DNA of 64,000 nt. Source: Sipunculus nudus (Eukaryota; Annelida; Sipuncula; Golfingiida; Sipunculidae). The stretch covers positions 48,037,659 through 48,101,658 of the forward strand of contig CM049313.1 in NCBI GenBank assembly GCA_026874595.1, in the 5' to 3' direction. The position numbers were made by a program, and so were the translations under genes. How positions within the stretch are numbered: position 1 is the first letter of the stretch; the number at the start of each line of letters is the position of its first letter. Below, in pieces: positions 25,678 to 34,989 of this stretch. Below the pieces are notes generated by a model. It had not been told where the DNA came from and made no database searches. It worked only from the letters and a program-made list of their open reading frames with translations.

Positions 25678-25681
25678 TATA

Positions 25682-25715
25682 ATGGAATTCAATTTCGAAA
25701 GGGAAGCATATGCCA
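25682..25715 (+). repeat. 34 bp dispersed repeat next to (TA)n, first instance
   Basis: The segment begins ATGGAATTCAATTTCG and ends GGGAAGCATATGCCA. It recurs at 26061-26094 with two substitutions, each time just after a TA tract. This may be the edge of an unnamed repeat or a small tandem duplication about 380 bp apart. Confidence 0.6.
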
Positions 25716-25837
25716 CCTTTCACCTGCACTTTCACCTGCAATAAATATGTACATAAAGACATATCCAGGGGATGCTATTTCGAAACTGCCATAAGATAAC
25801 AAAGAAAGTGAAGATAAAGAATCATGCATCTCGAACG

Positions 25838-25872
<35 letters not shown>

Positions 25873-26000
25873 AAAGTGCTCGATACATAAAAGTAGAGCT
25901 GCTATAATTTCATAAATACAATATTGCATAACTGTCACTACCCGCAGGTTTCGTGATCACTCTGTACTCATTAGGTCACCCTGGAATTATATATATATAT

Positions 26001-26038
<38 letters not shown>

Positions 26039-26060
26039 TACAATTCATATAATATATTAA

Positions 26061-26094
26061 ATGGATTTCAATTTCGGAAGGGAAGCATATGCCA
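26061..26094 (+). repeat. 34 bp dispersed repeat next to (TA)n, second instance
   Basis: It begins ATGGATTTCAATTTCG and ends GGGAAGCATATGCCA, as at 25682-25715. A TA tract at 25988-26038 precedes it. Confidence 0.6.
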
Positions 26095-27149
26095 TAACAT
26101 CTGTTGTATATAAAAATGAAATCGGCATTAGTATGAATTTTGCCGTAACTTTATCAAAACTAAATCATGCAAAAGGTTATGTTAAGGTTATCTTTGGAAT
26201 ATTTTGTCATTATCCGTAATCCTATTCATCTTCATTTATTTTGTGAACACAGATCAGTCAATCAATCAACCGTAGATTAATTAATCCATCATTCGGTGCT
26301 CACCGTTCGGCCCATTGTACCGTTAAAGAACAATAGTATTTGTCATATCGCGAAATATATAAAATGAAGGAAAGTGTCTTAAATTATATAAAAATAAGAA
26401 AGTTCCTAGAACCGTTTTGGAGGCTGCTATCGAGGCTTGTCGCATGTGTCTTATTTCACTTTACAAAACCCTGGAGGAAGACTCCGTCACGGGCAGTGCA
26501 CATGCTCGATAAAAGGTTTTTTAATTAAGCAACTTAATTGTTATATATTTCAATACTGCGAGATACATTTAAGCTTCATGTCACAGAGAAATGTCCGAGA
26601 GCAGCTTAATTGAGCTCAGGGGAATCGCGCCTTAGATGTTTTGTTGGTTATTCAAATCAGAACCGTTTAAAATGCCCTAAACACGATATATACGGACGCC
26701 CTATTATATTGTTGATAATGTTACATTCAGATATTAAAATTATATTCAAACGAAAAAACCCAGTGAATTTGTAATAGTTTTTCAACCCGCATATCACTAG
26801 TATAAGTATTTATAGTAAATATAAAGTATAAATATATAGAGTTTATTTATATTTGTTACAAGGGCCTTTCCCCAACCCATCATTTTATATGATATTGAGG
26901 ATTGCCTTTCCCGGTGCTATTCCCCTCAATGTGGTAAATTTCAATGGTATTTGAAAAGTATTTTTTTTTAAACTGTTGAGAAATTGCACAGCTTAGAAAC
27001 GTGACCCTTATATCTACGATAAAGGTAAGCCATATCAACACGCATAGCAATTAAAAAAACTGCTATTTATCAGTCGAGAAAAAACAACACTTCTGGATAT
27101 GATCTCTCGTATGAAACCCTTCCGCAAACCTCTGTCCCTAGCCCCGTTT
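26095..27149. other. AT-rich stretch without a supported gene
   Basis: A 62-codon frame at 26340-26528 is broken in core copy 2 by a 2 bp loss and a 10 bp gain near 53976-54020, so it is not a gene. A pyrimidine-rich segment around 26870-26930 contains short self-complementary pieces (TTGAGG and CCTCAA). Nothing else stands out. Confidence 0.6.
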
Positions 27150-27186
27150 ACTCTCTCTGTCTCTCCCTGCCTCTCTCTCTCCTCTC

Positions 27187-27229
<43 letters not shown>
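27150..27229. repeat. (CT)n microsatellite
   Basis: An interrupted, then pure CT tract. The minus-strand Arg-Glu frame across it is a by-product of the repeat. Confidence 0.95.
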
Positions 27230-27232
<3 letters not shown>

Positions 27233-27498
27233 GTTTACGTGTTATTGTAATAAAATGTATACTGAATGATAAACAGGTAACAGAATATATTCTGAATGAT
27301 ACACAGGTAGCACGGATGCATATTAGATAACCACTCGCCTCTTGAAGAAGGTATGTTCTTAAATGATCATGAGGCGGAGATTTCCTGGGGCTAGTAGCTA
27401 GTGAATTACATACCATAATGGTTATGAAACTAAAGAAACGTTTGCCAATTATTTGACAACTCAGTCAATTTATCAAAAGCTGACCGTCGGGCAGGCAC

Positions 27499-28531
27499 TA
27501 GGCCCCTGCGCGGGGCGGGTTTTGACCCGCAGCCAGCGGGGGCCCGTAACCCGCGGTCCCCTGCGGGCCCCCGCATAGGAATCTTTGCGGGGCGTGACGG
27601 GCTACATCTAAGAAAGTGCGGGCGGGGCGGGCTGAAATGAGTCTATGCGGAGCGGGCCGGGCTGCGCGTTGATGATCTGGCAGTTCAGTAAAAATATGAA
27701 TATAAAATTATACTTAAAAAAAACAATCATTTTAAGAAATTGGTGTTTCTGTAAAAAATGTTTTCAGGTGTCGTAACAATAGTAATATGAAAAGATAAAT
27801 TTGAAAAAAAAAAATTATTCCTGTTAATGCCTTACACTGACTGACAGTTGTAACACACTATGCAAATCTGTCTTTAATTATTATTACGTCAATTTGTTAT
27901 ACAAAATAGATGATACATCCTTAATCTGAAATCTAGACTTTAAACAATTATCCTTGCAATGGAAGCTGGTCATTACTTTGCATAAAGTTACCTGGCCTGA
28001 TGATGTATATGGACTGTAACCCTGTACACATATTATATAATATGGCTGGGAGTGAAGCAAGGGCTCGATTACCTTTGATCTTGTAATAGACAGTTTGTGG
28101 CTTCAGCTGGCTGTGTAGGTGACTCAGTTGACCTGGAACTGCACAAAGCCTAAGGTGGACTCCTTTTCTAATTGTAAATTTTTCATTCCAATCATCAAAC
28201 ATTTCATATATATCAATAATAAGCGTGTCTGATATATGTGCTGTAAAATATCTTGATATGTAAACCTTTGGATCCGAAAACTATTTTTAATTATTTTCCG
28301 GGCTGGCCTGCGGGCCGGAAACTTGAAAAACGCGGGGCGGGGCGGGTGCGGGCTGAAAGAAAATTTTTGTAGGACGAGTGCGGGCTGAAAGAAAATTTTT
28401 GTAGGACGAGTGCGGGCTGAAAGAACTGCGGGGCGGGGCGGGCTGAATTTATTTCTTTGATTGCTGGGCGGGCTGACAGAGCATGATGCGGGGCGGGTGC
28501 GGGTTCAATTTTCAGCCCTCGCAGGGCCCTA
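27499..28531. mobile_element. hAT-like non-autonomous transposon, copy 1
   Basis: The ends are inverted repeats: TAGGCCCCTGCGCGGGGC at the left and, reverse complemented, TAGGGCCCTGCGAGGGC at the right. Long G+C-rich zones of repeated GCGGGGCGGGCTGAAA-like units lie just inside both ends, as in many hAT elements. The 8 bp target duplication is clear in the core copy 2 version (GTAGGCAC on both sides); here the left flank is GCAGGCAC and the right flank has lost about 7 bp. The interior holds an 84-codon minus-strand frame (27948-28202) with no recognised hAT dimerisation domain; its two differences between copies both change amino acids, so it is probably not coding. A 33 bp unit is duplicated near 28353-28419 relative to copy 2. 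Confidence 0.75.
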
Positions 28532-30186
28532 GTAGTTGATAGGTTGATATTGATATTAGTCAAATTGTACTTATTTAGACATAACACGAACTGTTTATAA
28601 AAGCGATTTTTAACTGTGTGGATATAAAATTATTGAGTAATTTTCCATATCTTGGAACAGCCCTTTGACAGGCCTATCCATGATCCGCAAGAGTGCCCCC
28701 CCCCCCCCCTTGGAGTACTGTTACTGAGCCTATGTAAGAAATTCTCGAAGCTGAAGGTAACAGTTTGCTAAAATTTCATAAAGAATATGTCAGGGATTTT
28801 TCAATAGTTACTTCATCCTTCCTTACATGATAGTGACATTTAGTTTAAAAAAATCAAACCCAGAAAAGCATTAAAGCACTATGGTAACAAATGATAAAAA
28901 TAAAAAAAACTGCATATGTATTGTAATATATGTGTGAACAAAATAACATGTCATATATTAAAAATATTAATTAAAAAAAATAGAAAACAGAAAAACAAGA
29001 CGAAGTGTTCATTAAATAACCCAAATAAGGATTTTTTATCATTATTATTATAACTGTTATTATTAATATTATTCGATAAACAGTAGTTTAAACATGGGTC
29101 CATAACAATAAACATGCCTTCCGGAGGACAGAGACCAGGTAATCATTTCCTCAATATTATAATGATCTACAATTGATTAATATTTTTCAAACTAGAAAAT
29201 ACACAGAGACCACATACCTCCGCCAACCTTCTTGCTCACTAGATATATTATTCGGGTCCTGATCACACTTTTGTTTGTGGTACGTGAGTAATATAATAAG
29301 CACAGGGAATATATTAACTAAAGCGAGAGAAATGGGTGTCACTGATCACCAGCTCTGAGGTTGTATCACATCTGAGCTCTGTTCGCCAGAGCAAAAGCGG
29401 CTAAATTAAAGTCATACATGTGTGCATTACCCGGCCCGAAATCCCGGCCTGTTGGAAAAAAATTTTCCTCAAGGCTCTCCCTAATGTAAGTGAATGACGA
29501 TGGTCTCACCTCGCATTCGGCTTGACAAACAAATTGCCCTAATGTCACTGATAAAGATTCCTTTGAACGAAAACATTTTGTTATGATGATTCAGATTACC
29601 AGCCTTACTGTCCACTCATGACTTTATTTTTGGTTAGGTTGCTTTTTTTGCAGAAAAACCAGTCAACGAACGGTAGTGAAATCATAACACCTCCTTGTAA
29701 TGGTATAACTTGCTGAGGTATAACCAGGTTCTCGACATTAGCGTGTTATGTTACATGTACCTATACCTGACATTTTATAATTCCCCATGCAGCTCATCAC
29801 CTCTCTGTCACGCACACACAGACAAACCCACATCAGAGGGCAACCATGCGACTGAAATTTGGAAAAAAAACTAGAACAGACAAATTCCTATGTAGAATAT
29901 TAAATGTTATGTTATGACTAACAATGCGTAATCTTTCGCTTTATTGCCTTACGTTCATTTTGTTTGAGAAACTTTTTGACCATACTTATTTCTCGGAAAT
30001 GGGAAACGGTTGGAGTTAAACAATCACTCCCAGGTTATTATGAGGTCTGTTGCGCATTATAAGTACTTTTCAAAGATTTCTTTTGTGCGAACTGGTCAGC
30101 ATATCTAACGCTACATGGTGTTTCAAAATCAGACACATAAAGAGTGCCGGATCAGGTGAGGTGAAAAGGATGCAGTTGCTCCGCTC
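28532..30186. other. AT-rich stretch without a supported gene
   Basis: It contains a pure C run at 28696-28709, AT-rich DNA to 29100 and small frames. A 60-codon minus-strand frame at 29366-29548 is unchanged in copy 2 and includes a GTGAGA donor-like site, but the surrounding DNA is equally conserved and no partner exon or promoter is visible, so it is not called a gene. Confidence 0.6.
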
Positions 30187-30199
30187 ATTGGTCACGTGA
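30187..30199. promoter_or_regulatory. CCAAT plus E-box cluster, copy 1
   Basis: ATTGGTCACGTGA joins an inverted CCAAT box to the palindromic E box CACGTG, in the extended form bound by USF/TFEB-type bHLH factors. It is conserved at 57712-57724. No gene start follows within reach: the nearest ATG (30257) opens a frame of ten codons only. It could be chance or an enhancer element. Confidence 0.22.
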
Positions 30200-30259
30200 T
30201 AGTGACATAACACGCGGCTAGTTCCTTGGTCATGTAACTGTCATGTGCGATGAATCATG

Positions 30260-31911
30260 AAGGCGTTCTTTTGTGCGTTGCTTTTATGAAAAAAAAAGAT
30301 TATGTGTAACATATGTATTTTTACGAATGACATACGGAGTACACTAAAATAAGCTGTTGAACATTTTCTAGATATTTTCGTAAATATCATGGATTTACGC
30401 TTGTTTATCGTAAACTATCATTTAAAGTCATTTTCATCTGTTTAAATTATTATATTACATAAATTAGAGAAAGTTAAATCCAATGGAATGCCTTATTTCG
30501 TGCAAAGCAAAGTATCCATTGGACAACACATACTATATGAGCTAGTAATTAACAAAAGTCTGAATTGGACAAAATGGACAGTAATAGAGTTGACTGTTTG
30601 GGTATCTCATTTTCTGTAAGCATTAATCTAACCTAATTTCTCCACCGAACCAAAAATAGATACATTTAAAACATAAGCGATCAATATATGTATAATTACA
30701 AAGATTTTCTGTAAGGTAAAGTCCAAAAATATCGATAAATCGAGTTCAAAGTTAAAGAATCTTAGTTTTCACCTAGATTTACAAAAACGACACTGACCTC
30801 ACTCACCTCACTGACGCCCCCTGTCTTGGATGAATGGTACTGAGTGTTCGGGCCCGATGTGTGAGAAATATTTACATAAAACACAATTAACGGAGGACTT
30901 TTTCAGTATTTAAAGATTTTACTGAGAATATGTCAGACTCAGTAAGCACAACATGCGAACAATGCATGTTATTCTCCGTACCTACCTAACCTATACTTGT
31001 TACTTTGTATTCATATTCAGAAAAATAAATGAATAAATAGCGAAAAGTCATGAAATTTTCAAATTCGCATATGTGAAATATTCTGTTAAATAACATAACT
31101 GAATAGGTATAATTTTCTAATTCGTAATCGCCAGCACTGTATAATAAATTATAAACAATTTTTGTGTAGCATTATTTCTGACCATAAGTTCACAATGATT
31201 TGCCACACATTAATATTCTAATAAACCTGAATAATATCTGTCACGATGTAGCGATGAAAAGAGTACTAGAGCACTTCTAACCGAGTAATCAATTCAAACT
31301 TTACTCTGAAGTAGCCGTGTGTATATATTTGGATCAGTATAATAACACAAACGTATAAAAGCCTGTATAAATACAATATTTCTGGGATATTTTAAGCAGT
31401 GCTTAAATTTTTTCTGTGCTCTGAAATATTTCACTACAGCAAGTAATCACATACCAAATACATGCTGTCAAACGGTGTTATGCCCGAAACTACAATAAAT
31501 ACACATTTTGTATCGGTAAATAGCTGACTGTTTATATATTTAAGACAATGTTTTTATAGTGTTGTCATACCAACGGTTCCTAGAAGGTAAACCGAGTATT
31601 CGAGAATAAGCGGATCCTGGGGGACGGTCCATAGGGTCCGCATCCCCCCCCCCTCCCCCTTGTTCCGTAGCCGGGGACCTTTATTTTGGGTTTTGTCAAA
31701 TATCCTCTAGGGTTAGACCCCCCCTTTCCTTCATCCTAGTTCCGCTCTTGTCGAGTTTAAATTTGCTATACGTTTTAGTACTCTATACCTAGGCAATGAT
31801 TTACTGAAGAGAACGTTACGTTGATTTGCCATACAACTATGTCGTTCCATTGCATACACAACTGAATTGTTTATAATCTACATGACCTCCATGAATAAAA
31901 AATTACTTATT
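30260..31911. other. AT-rich stretch with a C-rich block, no supported gene
   Basis: Mostly low-complexity AT-rich DNA. A short imperfect tandem of CACTGACCTCACT lies near 30788-30815. A block at about 31605-31740 has several C runs and a self-complementary head (GGATCC with TCCGCATCC); copy 2 differs there in the length of the C runs. No promoter, tRNA or frame is convincing. Confidence 0.55.
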
Positions 31912-32110
31912 TTCAAGAGCATTAGATAATTTGTGAACTGCTGACTCCACGCGAAAGAAACTCTTTCCGGGCGAAGCGGGTTCAATTCCTGGAGTGGCTA
32001 GGAGAATGAATTCTTGTGTTCCGTAAAAAAAACTGTGTTTTCCAGGCCCTGCGGTTTCCTCCACACTATATCTTACTGAACATATGGGCCATGTACAGTA
32101 TTTCGCATTG
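31912..32110 (+). mobile_element. tRNA-derived SINE with Meta-type domain, copy 1
   Basis: GGTTCAATTCC at 31979-31989 is a near-perfect polymerase III B box; the A box upstream is degenerate. About 70 bp downstream, CCCTGCGGTTTCCTCCACA (near 32047-32065) resembles the 'Meta' central domain shared by SINEs of many invertebrates (consensus known to contain CGGTTTCCTCCCAC). The minus-strand frame covering it is a shadow of the element. The 3' limit is not defined; no clear tail or target duplication was seen. Confidence 0.6.
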
Positions 32111-32325
32111 GTTATCACAACTATGTGTGCAATCCATGTTAAAAAAATACAGTTTAAAAAGTCATTATCCGGTTCAAGACATGAATGTTTATCGTAAAGG
32201 AAACCTCGGATCAGCAAGCCCATTGTTTGTGAGTAATAAACCAAAGATGAAAGAGCATCAAATAGTGTTATTGAGAGATAAAAGCCGGTCCCATTCATCA
32301 AATTAGTGTGGTAGCAACACCTCAG

Positions 32326-32330
<5 letters not shown>

Positions 32331-32392
<62 letters not shown>

Positions 32393-32403
32393 TATATATA
32401 TAT
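32331..32403. repeat. (TA)n-(CA)n-(TA)n microsatellite
   Basis: TA repeats enclose a short ACACAC tract; the copy at 59836-59912 differs in length. Confidence 0.95.
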
Positions 32404-32493
32404 AATAAATATTTGCATTTATGCAAATGCATAAATATATATATAAAATTAATATATATACCAATATATTTATATAATTAATATTTATATACA

Positions 32494-32495
<2 letters not shown>

Positions 32496-32581
<86 letters not shown>
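32496..32581. repeat. (TA)n-(GA)n microsatellite
   Basis: TA tract to about 32552, then GA to 32581. Confidence 0.95.
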
Positions 32582-32585
<4 letters not shown>

Positions 32586-32864
32586 CGTATTTCCATCAAT
32601 CATCATGCATGGTAATGTGGTTCATCACGGTTGACTGACGAACGAGGAGGTTCCGCCAAGTGATCATTATTCAGATAAATACACATCGTCGCGTCCGTTC
32701 ATTGATTTATAATACACAATTAGTTTAACAAATTCCTAAATAATTACAAAGTGCTGTTCGTTAATGTAAAAACATAAATGTAAATCATTGAAAGTTCCCC
32801 TGTGTAAACAGAGATTTTTAAAGCGTAGGCTATTGCTATATTTCTATCTATGATATAAGTATGG

Positions 32865-32867
<3 letters not shown>

Positions 32868-32916
<49 letters not shown>

Positions 32917-33076
32917 CTATATATGTATATGTATATATATATAAATTGATTTTATTATTAAAATTTAACTTTAATATAAATATATGTATGCACGTTATTA
33001 TATGCTCGTTCTCTGTCTCTCGTCTGTCTGTCTCTGTCTCTCTGTCTCTCTGTCGCTCTCTCTCTATATATATATG
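32868..33076. repeat. TA-rich and CTGT/CT-rich microsatellite region
   Basis: TA repeats (about 32868-32943) are followed by 60 bp of plain AT-rich DNA and then a CTCTGTCTGT tract (33006-33066) that leads into the hammerhead-like motif. Confidence 0.85.
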
Positions 33077-33085
33077 TCTGACATT

Positions 33086-33131
33086 CTAACCTGATGAGTG
33101 CAGAAAAAGGTTGCACGAAACTACGTCGTAG
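33086..33131 (+). ncRNA. Hammerhead-ribozyme-like motif, copy 1
   Basis: The core is in canonical order: CTGATGA at 33091-33097; stem II GTGCA (33098-33102) pairing with TGCAC (33112-33116); GAA at 33117-33119; a two-pair stem III (A33120-T33126 and C33121-G33125) closing TAC; then C33127 as the cleavage base. Stem I can form between CTAAC (33086-33090, one bulged A) and GTAG (33128-33131). The very short stem III is the form known from Penelope-like elements and animal retrozymes. A competing 5 bp stem (ACTAC with GTAGT) would place the cleavage base differently. The motif is identical in copy 2. Activity and orientation in a transcript are unknown. Confidence 0.5.
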
Positions 33132-33491
33132 TAAACATGACTGACAAAATATGATTTTTTTTCTAATTATGTTTAATTATATATATATATATATATAAAG
33201 ACATATATATCAATAAGTAAAATAAAATAGGATTAAATATGTGTCTCCATATGTCCAAGTAACGCACTGCAAAAAAAAGTTGCAAACAAAATTTAGTAAT
33301 AATAATAAAAAATAATAATATTAAAACAAAAATGAAAATATTAATAATATATAAATTCACTTAAAATATAAATATAATTGATATATATATCATATATATA
33401 ATATATCATATATATAATTTTGTGATTATTTGAACAGATGATCACTTCAATGCATGCCCAAAACCTCGTAACGCGTTAGAACACGCTTTTG

Positions 33492-33623
33492 GTTAATTAG
33501 CATTAATGAACGATGCTCATCAAGTCACGGCCCGCTTGCAGTAACGGCCTAAGCTTGTTTATGGGTAACAAAACCCGGGCTTGTTGGCAATCGCTAACCC
33601 CTGCACCATTAAGGTATATTAAG
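33492..33623 (+). promoter_or_regulatory. Right outward-facing promoter, copy 1
   Basis: The order is a 34 bp box at 33492-33525 (beginning GTTAATTAGCATTAATGAAC), then GCTTGTTTATG at 33553-33563, then TATATTAAG at 33615-33623. TCAGTT at 33645-33650 is a classical initiator whose A at 33647 lies 32 bp from the first T of the TATA box, the expected distance. The box and spacing match the left promoter on the opposite strand. ATTAGCAT in the box is the complement of the octamer-like ATGCTAAT also found in the satellite monomers. Confidence 0.65.
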
Positions 33624-33665
33624 AGGCCTTGGACAAGAACACCATCAGTTCACACCAGGTTCAAA

Positions 33666-33743
33666 ATGATGTTGCATAGAACGGTCAATGCAGTTTGTGT
33701 GACACAGGAGCAGCTATGTCAGGTAAGTCGTGAGGGTTTATAG
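33666..33743 (+). CDS. Short frame in the right first exon, unidentified, copy 1
   Basis: ATG at 33666 is the first start codon after the predicted transcription start (33647). The frame reads MMLHRTVNAVCVTQEQLCQ up to a consensus splice donor, CAG|GTAAGT (GT at 33723-33724); without splicing it continues six codons to TAG at 33741-33743, 25 residues in total. It is unchanged in copy 2. TATA-to-donor distance is 108 bp, against 109 bp in the left-hand gene start, so the two are probably paralogous first exons. No domain is recognised. If spliced, the next exon must lie to the right, in or beyond the satellite array; none could be identified. A non-coding transcript is equally possible. Confidence 0.35.
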   Translation: MMLHRTVNAVCVTQEQLCQVSREGL

Positions 33744-33812
33744 CAACTGTTATAAACATATTTATTTTTGCCAACATATATGATTTTATCTCTTGAAAAT
33801 GTTATGTGTATA

Positions 33813-33818
33813 AATAAA
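33813..33818 (+). terminator. Poly(A) signal downstream of the right exon, copy 1
   Basis: AATAAA lies about 165 bp after the predicted start and is followed by a GT-rich stretch (GGTTTCCAGTGTACTTG). It could end a short unspliced transcript before the satellite array. Conserved in copy 2 at 61341-61346. Confidence 0.35.
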
Positions 33819-34073
33819 AGGTTTCCAGTGTACTTGAACACTGCGTAGCGGTTTATTCAAAAAGAGATTTATCGATTAAACTTTGCTGTAACAGATAAAA
33901 ATCTTAAAGCATCAACATGAAGTACAAAAAGGGAAACCATTATTTTCAAGGTTATTTTTTGTCCGATAACCAATTGAATAAAATTCAAATATAAATTATA
34001 ATATTGTATGAGATTATACAAATTAGGAATTTCTGGGACCAATATCACTGTTAGACGAGAAACAGAGGTAACA

Positions 34074-34074
<1 letters not shown>

Positions 34075-34125
<51 letters not shown>
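34075..34125. repeat. (TA)n at the core-satellite boundary, copy 1
   Basis: A pure TA tract touches the first satellite base (GGGGTTAATCGCC begins at 34126). The copy 2 tract is longer (61604-61677). Confidence 0.95.
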
Positions 34126-34127
<2 letters not shown>

Positions 34128-34989
34128 GGTTAATCGCCGAAGGTTCAACAGTAACAGCTTCTGCTGCCTAGCTGTCTATCAATATGGTGTCAAATAGAAA
34201 CTCTGTCTTAATTTCCATTGGACACTTTTTTTGGCAGTTATCCTGTGGAGCCCGAAGGCAATGGTGTATATTTTCAACTAGCACCTAGGGGTACTACAGT
34301 AAGACTGCTTCAATCCAGCCAGAATTGAAGCAGCATGAAGGTTTTAATTAATGTAATAAATCGATTAGGAACTCAGACATAATTTCAATCGGAGCCTTTT
34401 GTGGCACTTATTTCGTGGAGCCCGAAGCCACGGTTGTACTTTTAACTAGCACCTGCTGGTACAACAGTAAAATTGCTTTAATCCAGCCTGAAATGAAGCA
34501 GCATGAACATTTTATTTAATGTATAAAACAGATAAAGAACCAAAATGACAATGTTTTAAGATCGAAAGCGTTATCGGCTGATTGAGTGTAGTACCTGTGA
34601 ATGCTAATGATACATAAAAACATAAGCACCACAAGATATTGGGGTTAATCGCCAAGGTTTAAACTGTTTAGGGCATGCCGACTATAATCATGGTTTCAAT
34701 TCGGAAATCAGAGATAATTTCCATCGGAGCCTTTTGTGGCACTTATTTTGTGGAACCGGAAGCCACTGCTGTACTTTTAAACTAGCACCTGAGGGTACTA
34801 CAGTAAGACCCTTCAATCCAGCCTGAAATGAAGCAGCTTGAAGGTTTAAATTATTGTAAAGAAATGACGATAAAATAAATTAACAGTGTTTTAAGATCGA
34901 AACTGTTATCGGCTGATTGAGTCTAGCTTATTCTTGTGAATGCTAATGATGCATAGAAACATAAGCACCACAAGGTACTTGGGTTAATT

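Larger units (their letters stand above)
23521..34125. other. Non-satellite core, copy 1
   Basis: This 10.6 kb segment lies between the reverse and forward satellite arrays. It holds two outward-facing promoter and first-exon candidates near its ends, a hAT-like element, a Meta-type SINE, a hammerhead-like motif and many microsatellites. It recurs at 51051-61677 with an offset of 27525-27550 bp and near-identity. No long open frame, and no chain of exons that I can support, was found in it. Confidence 0.9.

Noticed and set aside
26340..26528. 62-codon plus-strand frame
   Set aside because: Core 2 lacks an intact version because of a 2 bp loss and a 10 bp gain, and a stop replaces a codon near its beginning.
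27948..28202. 84-codon minus-strand frame inside the hAT-like element
   Set aside because: No recognised transposase domain; both differences between units change amino acids, so there is no sign of constraint.
29366..29548. 60-codon minus-strand frame identical in both units, with a donor-like GTGAGA
   Set aside because: Flanking non-coding DNA is just as similar between units, and there is no promoter, acceptor or partner exon.
30257..30289. Signal-peptide-like start MKAFFCALLL after the CCAAT/E-box cluster
   Set aside because: It stops after ten codons and no splice donor precedes the stop.
32303..32599. Frames made of Tyr-Ile, Ser-Leu or Arg-Glu repeats
   Set aside because: These are translations of TA, CT and GA microsatellites.
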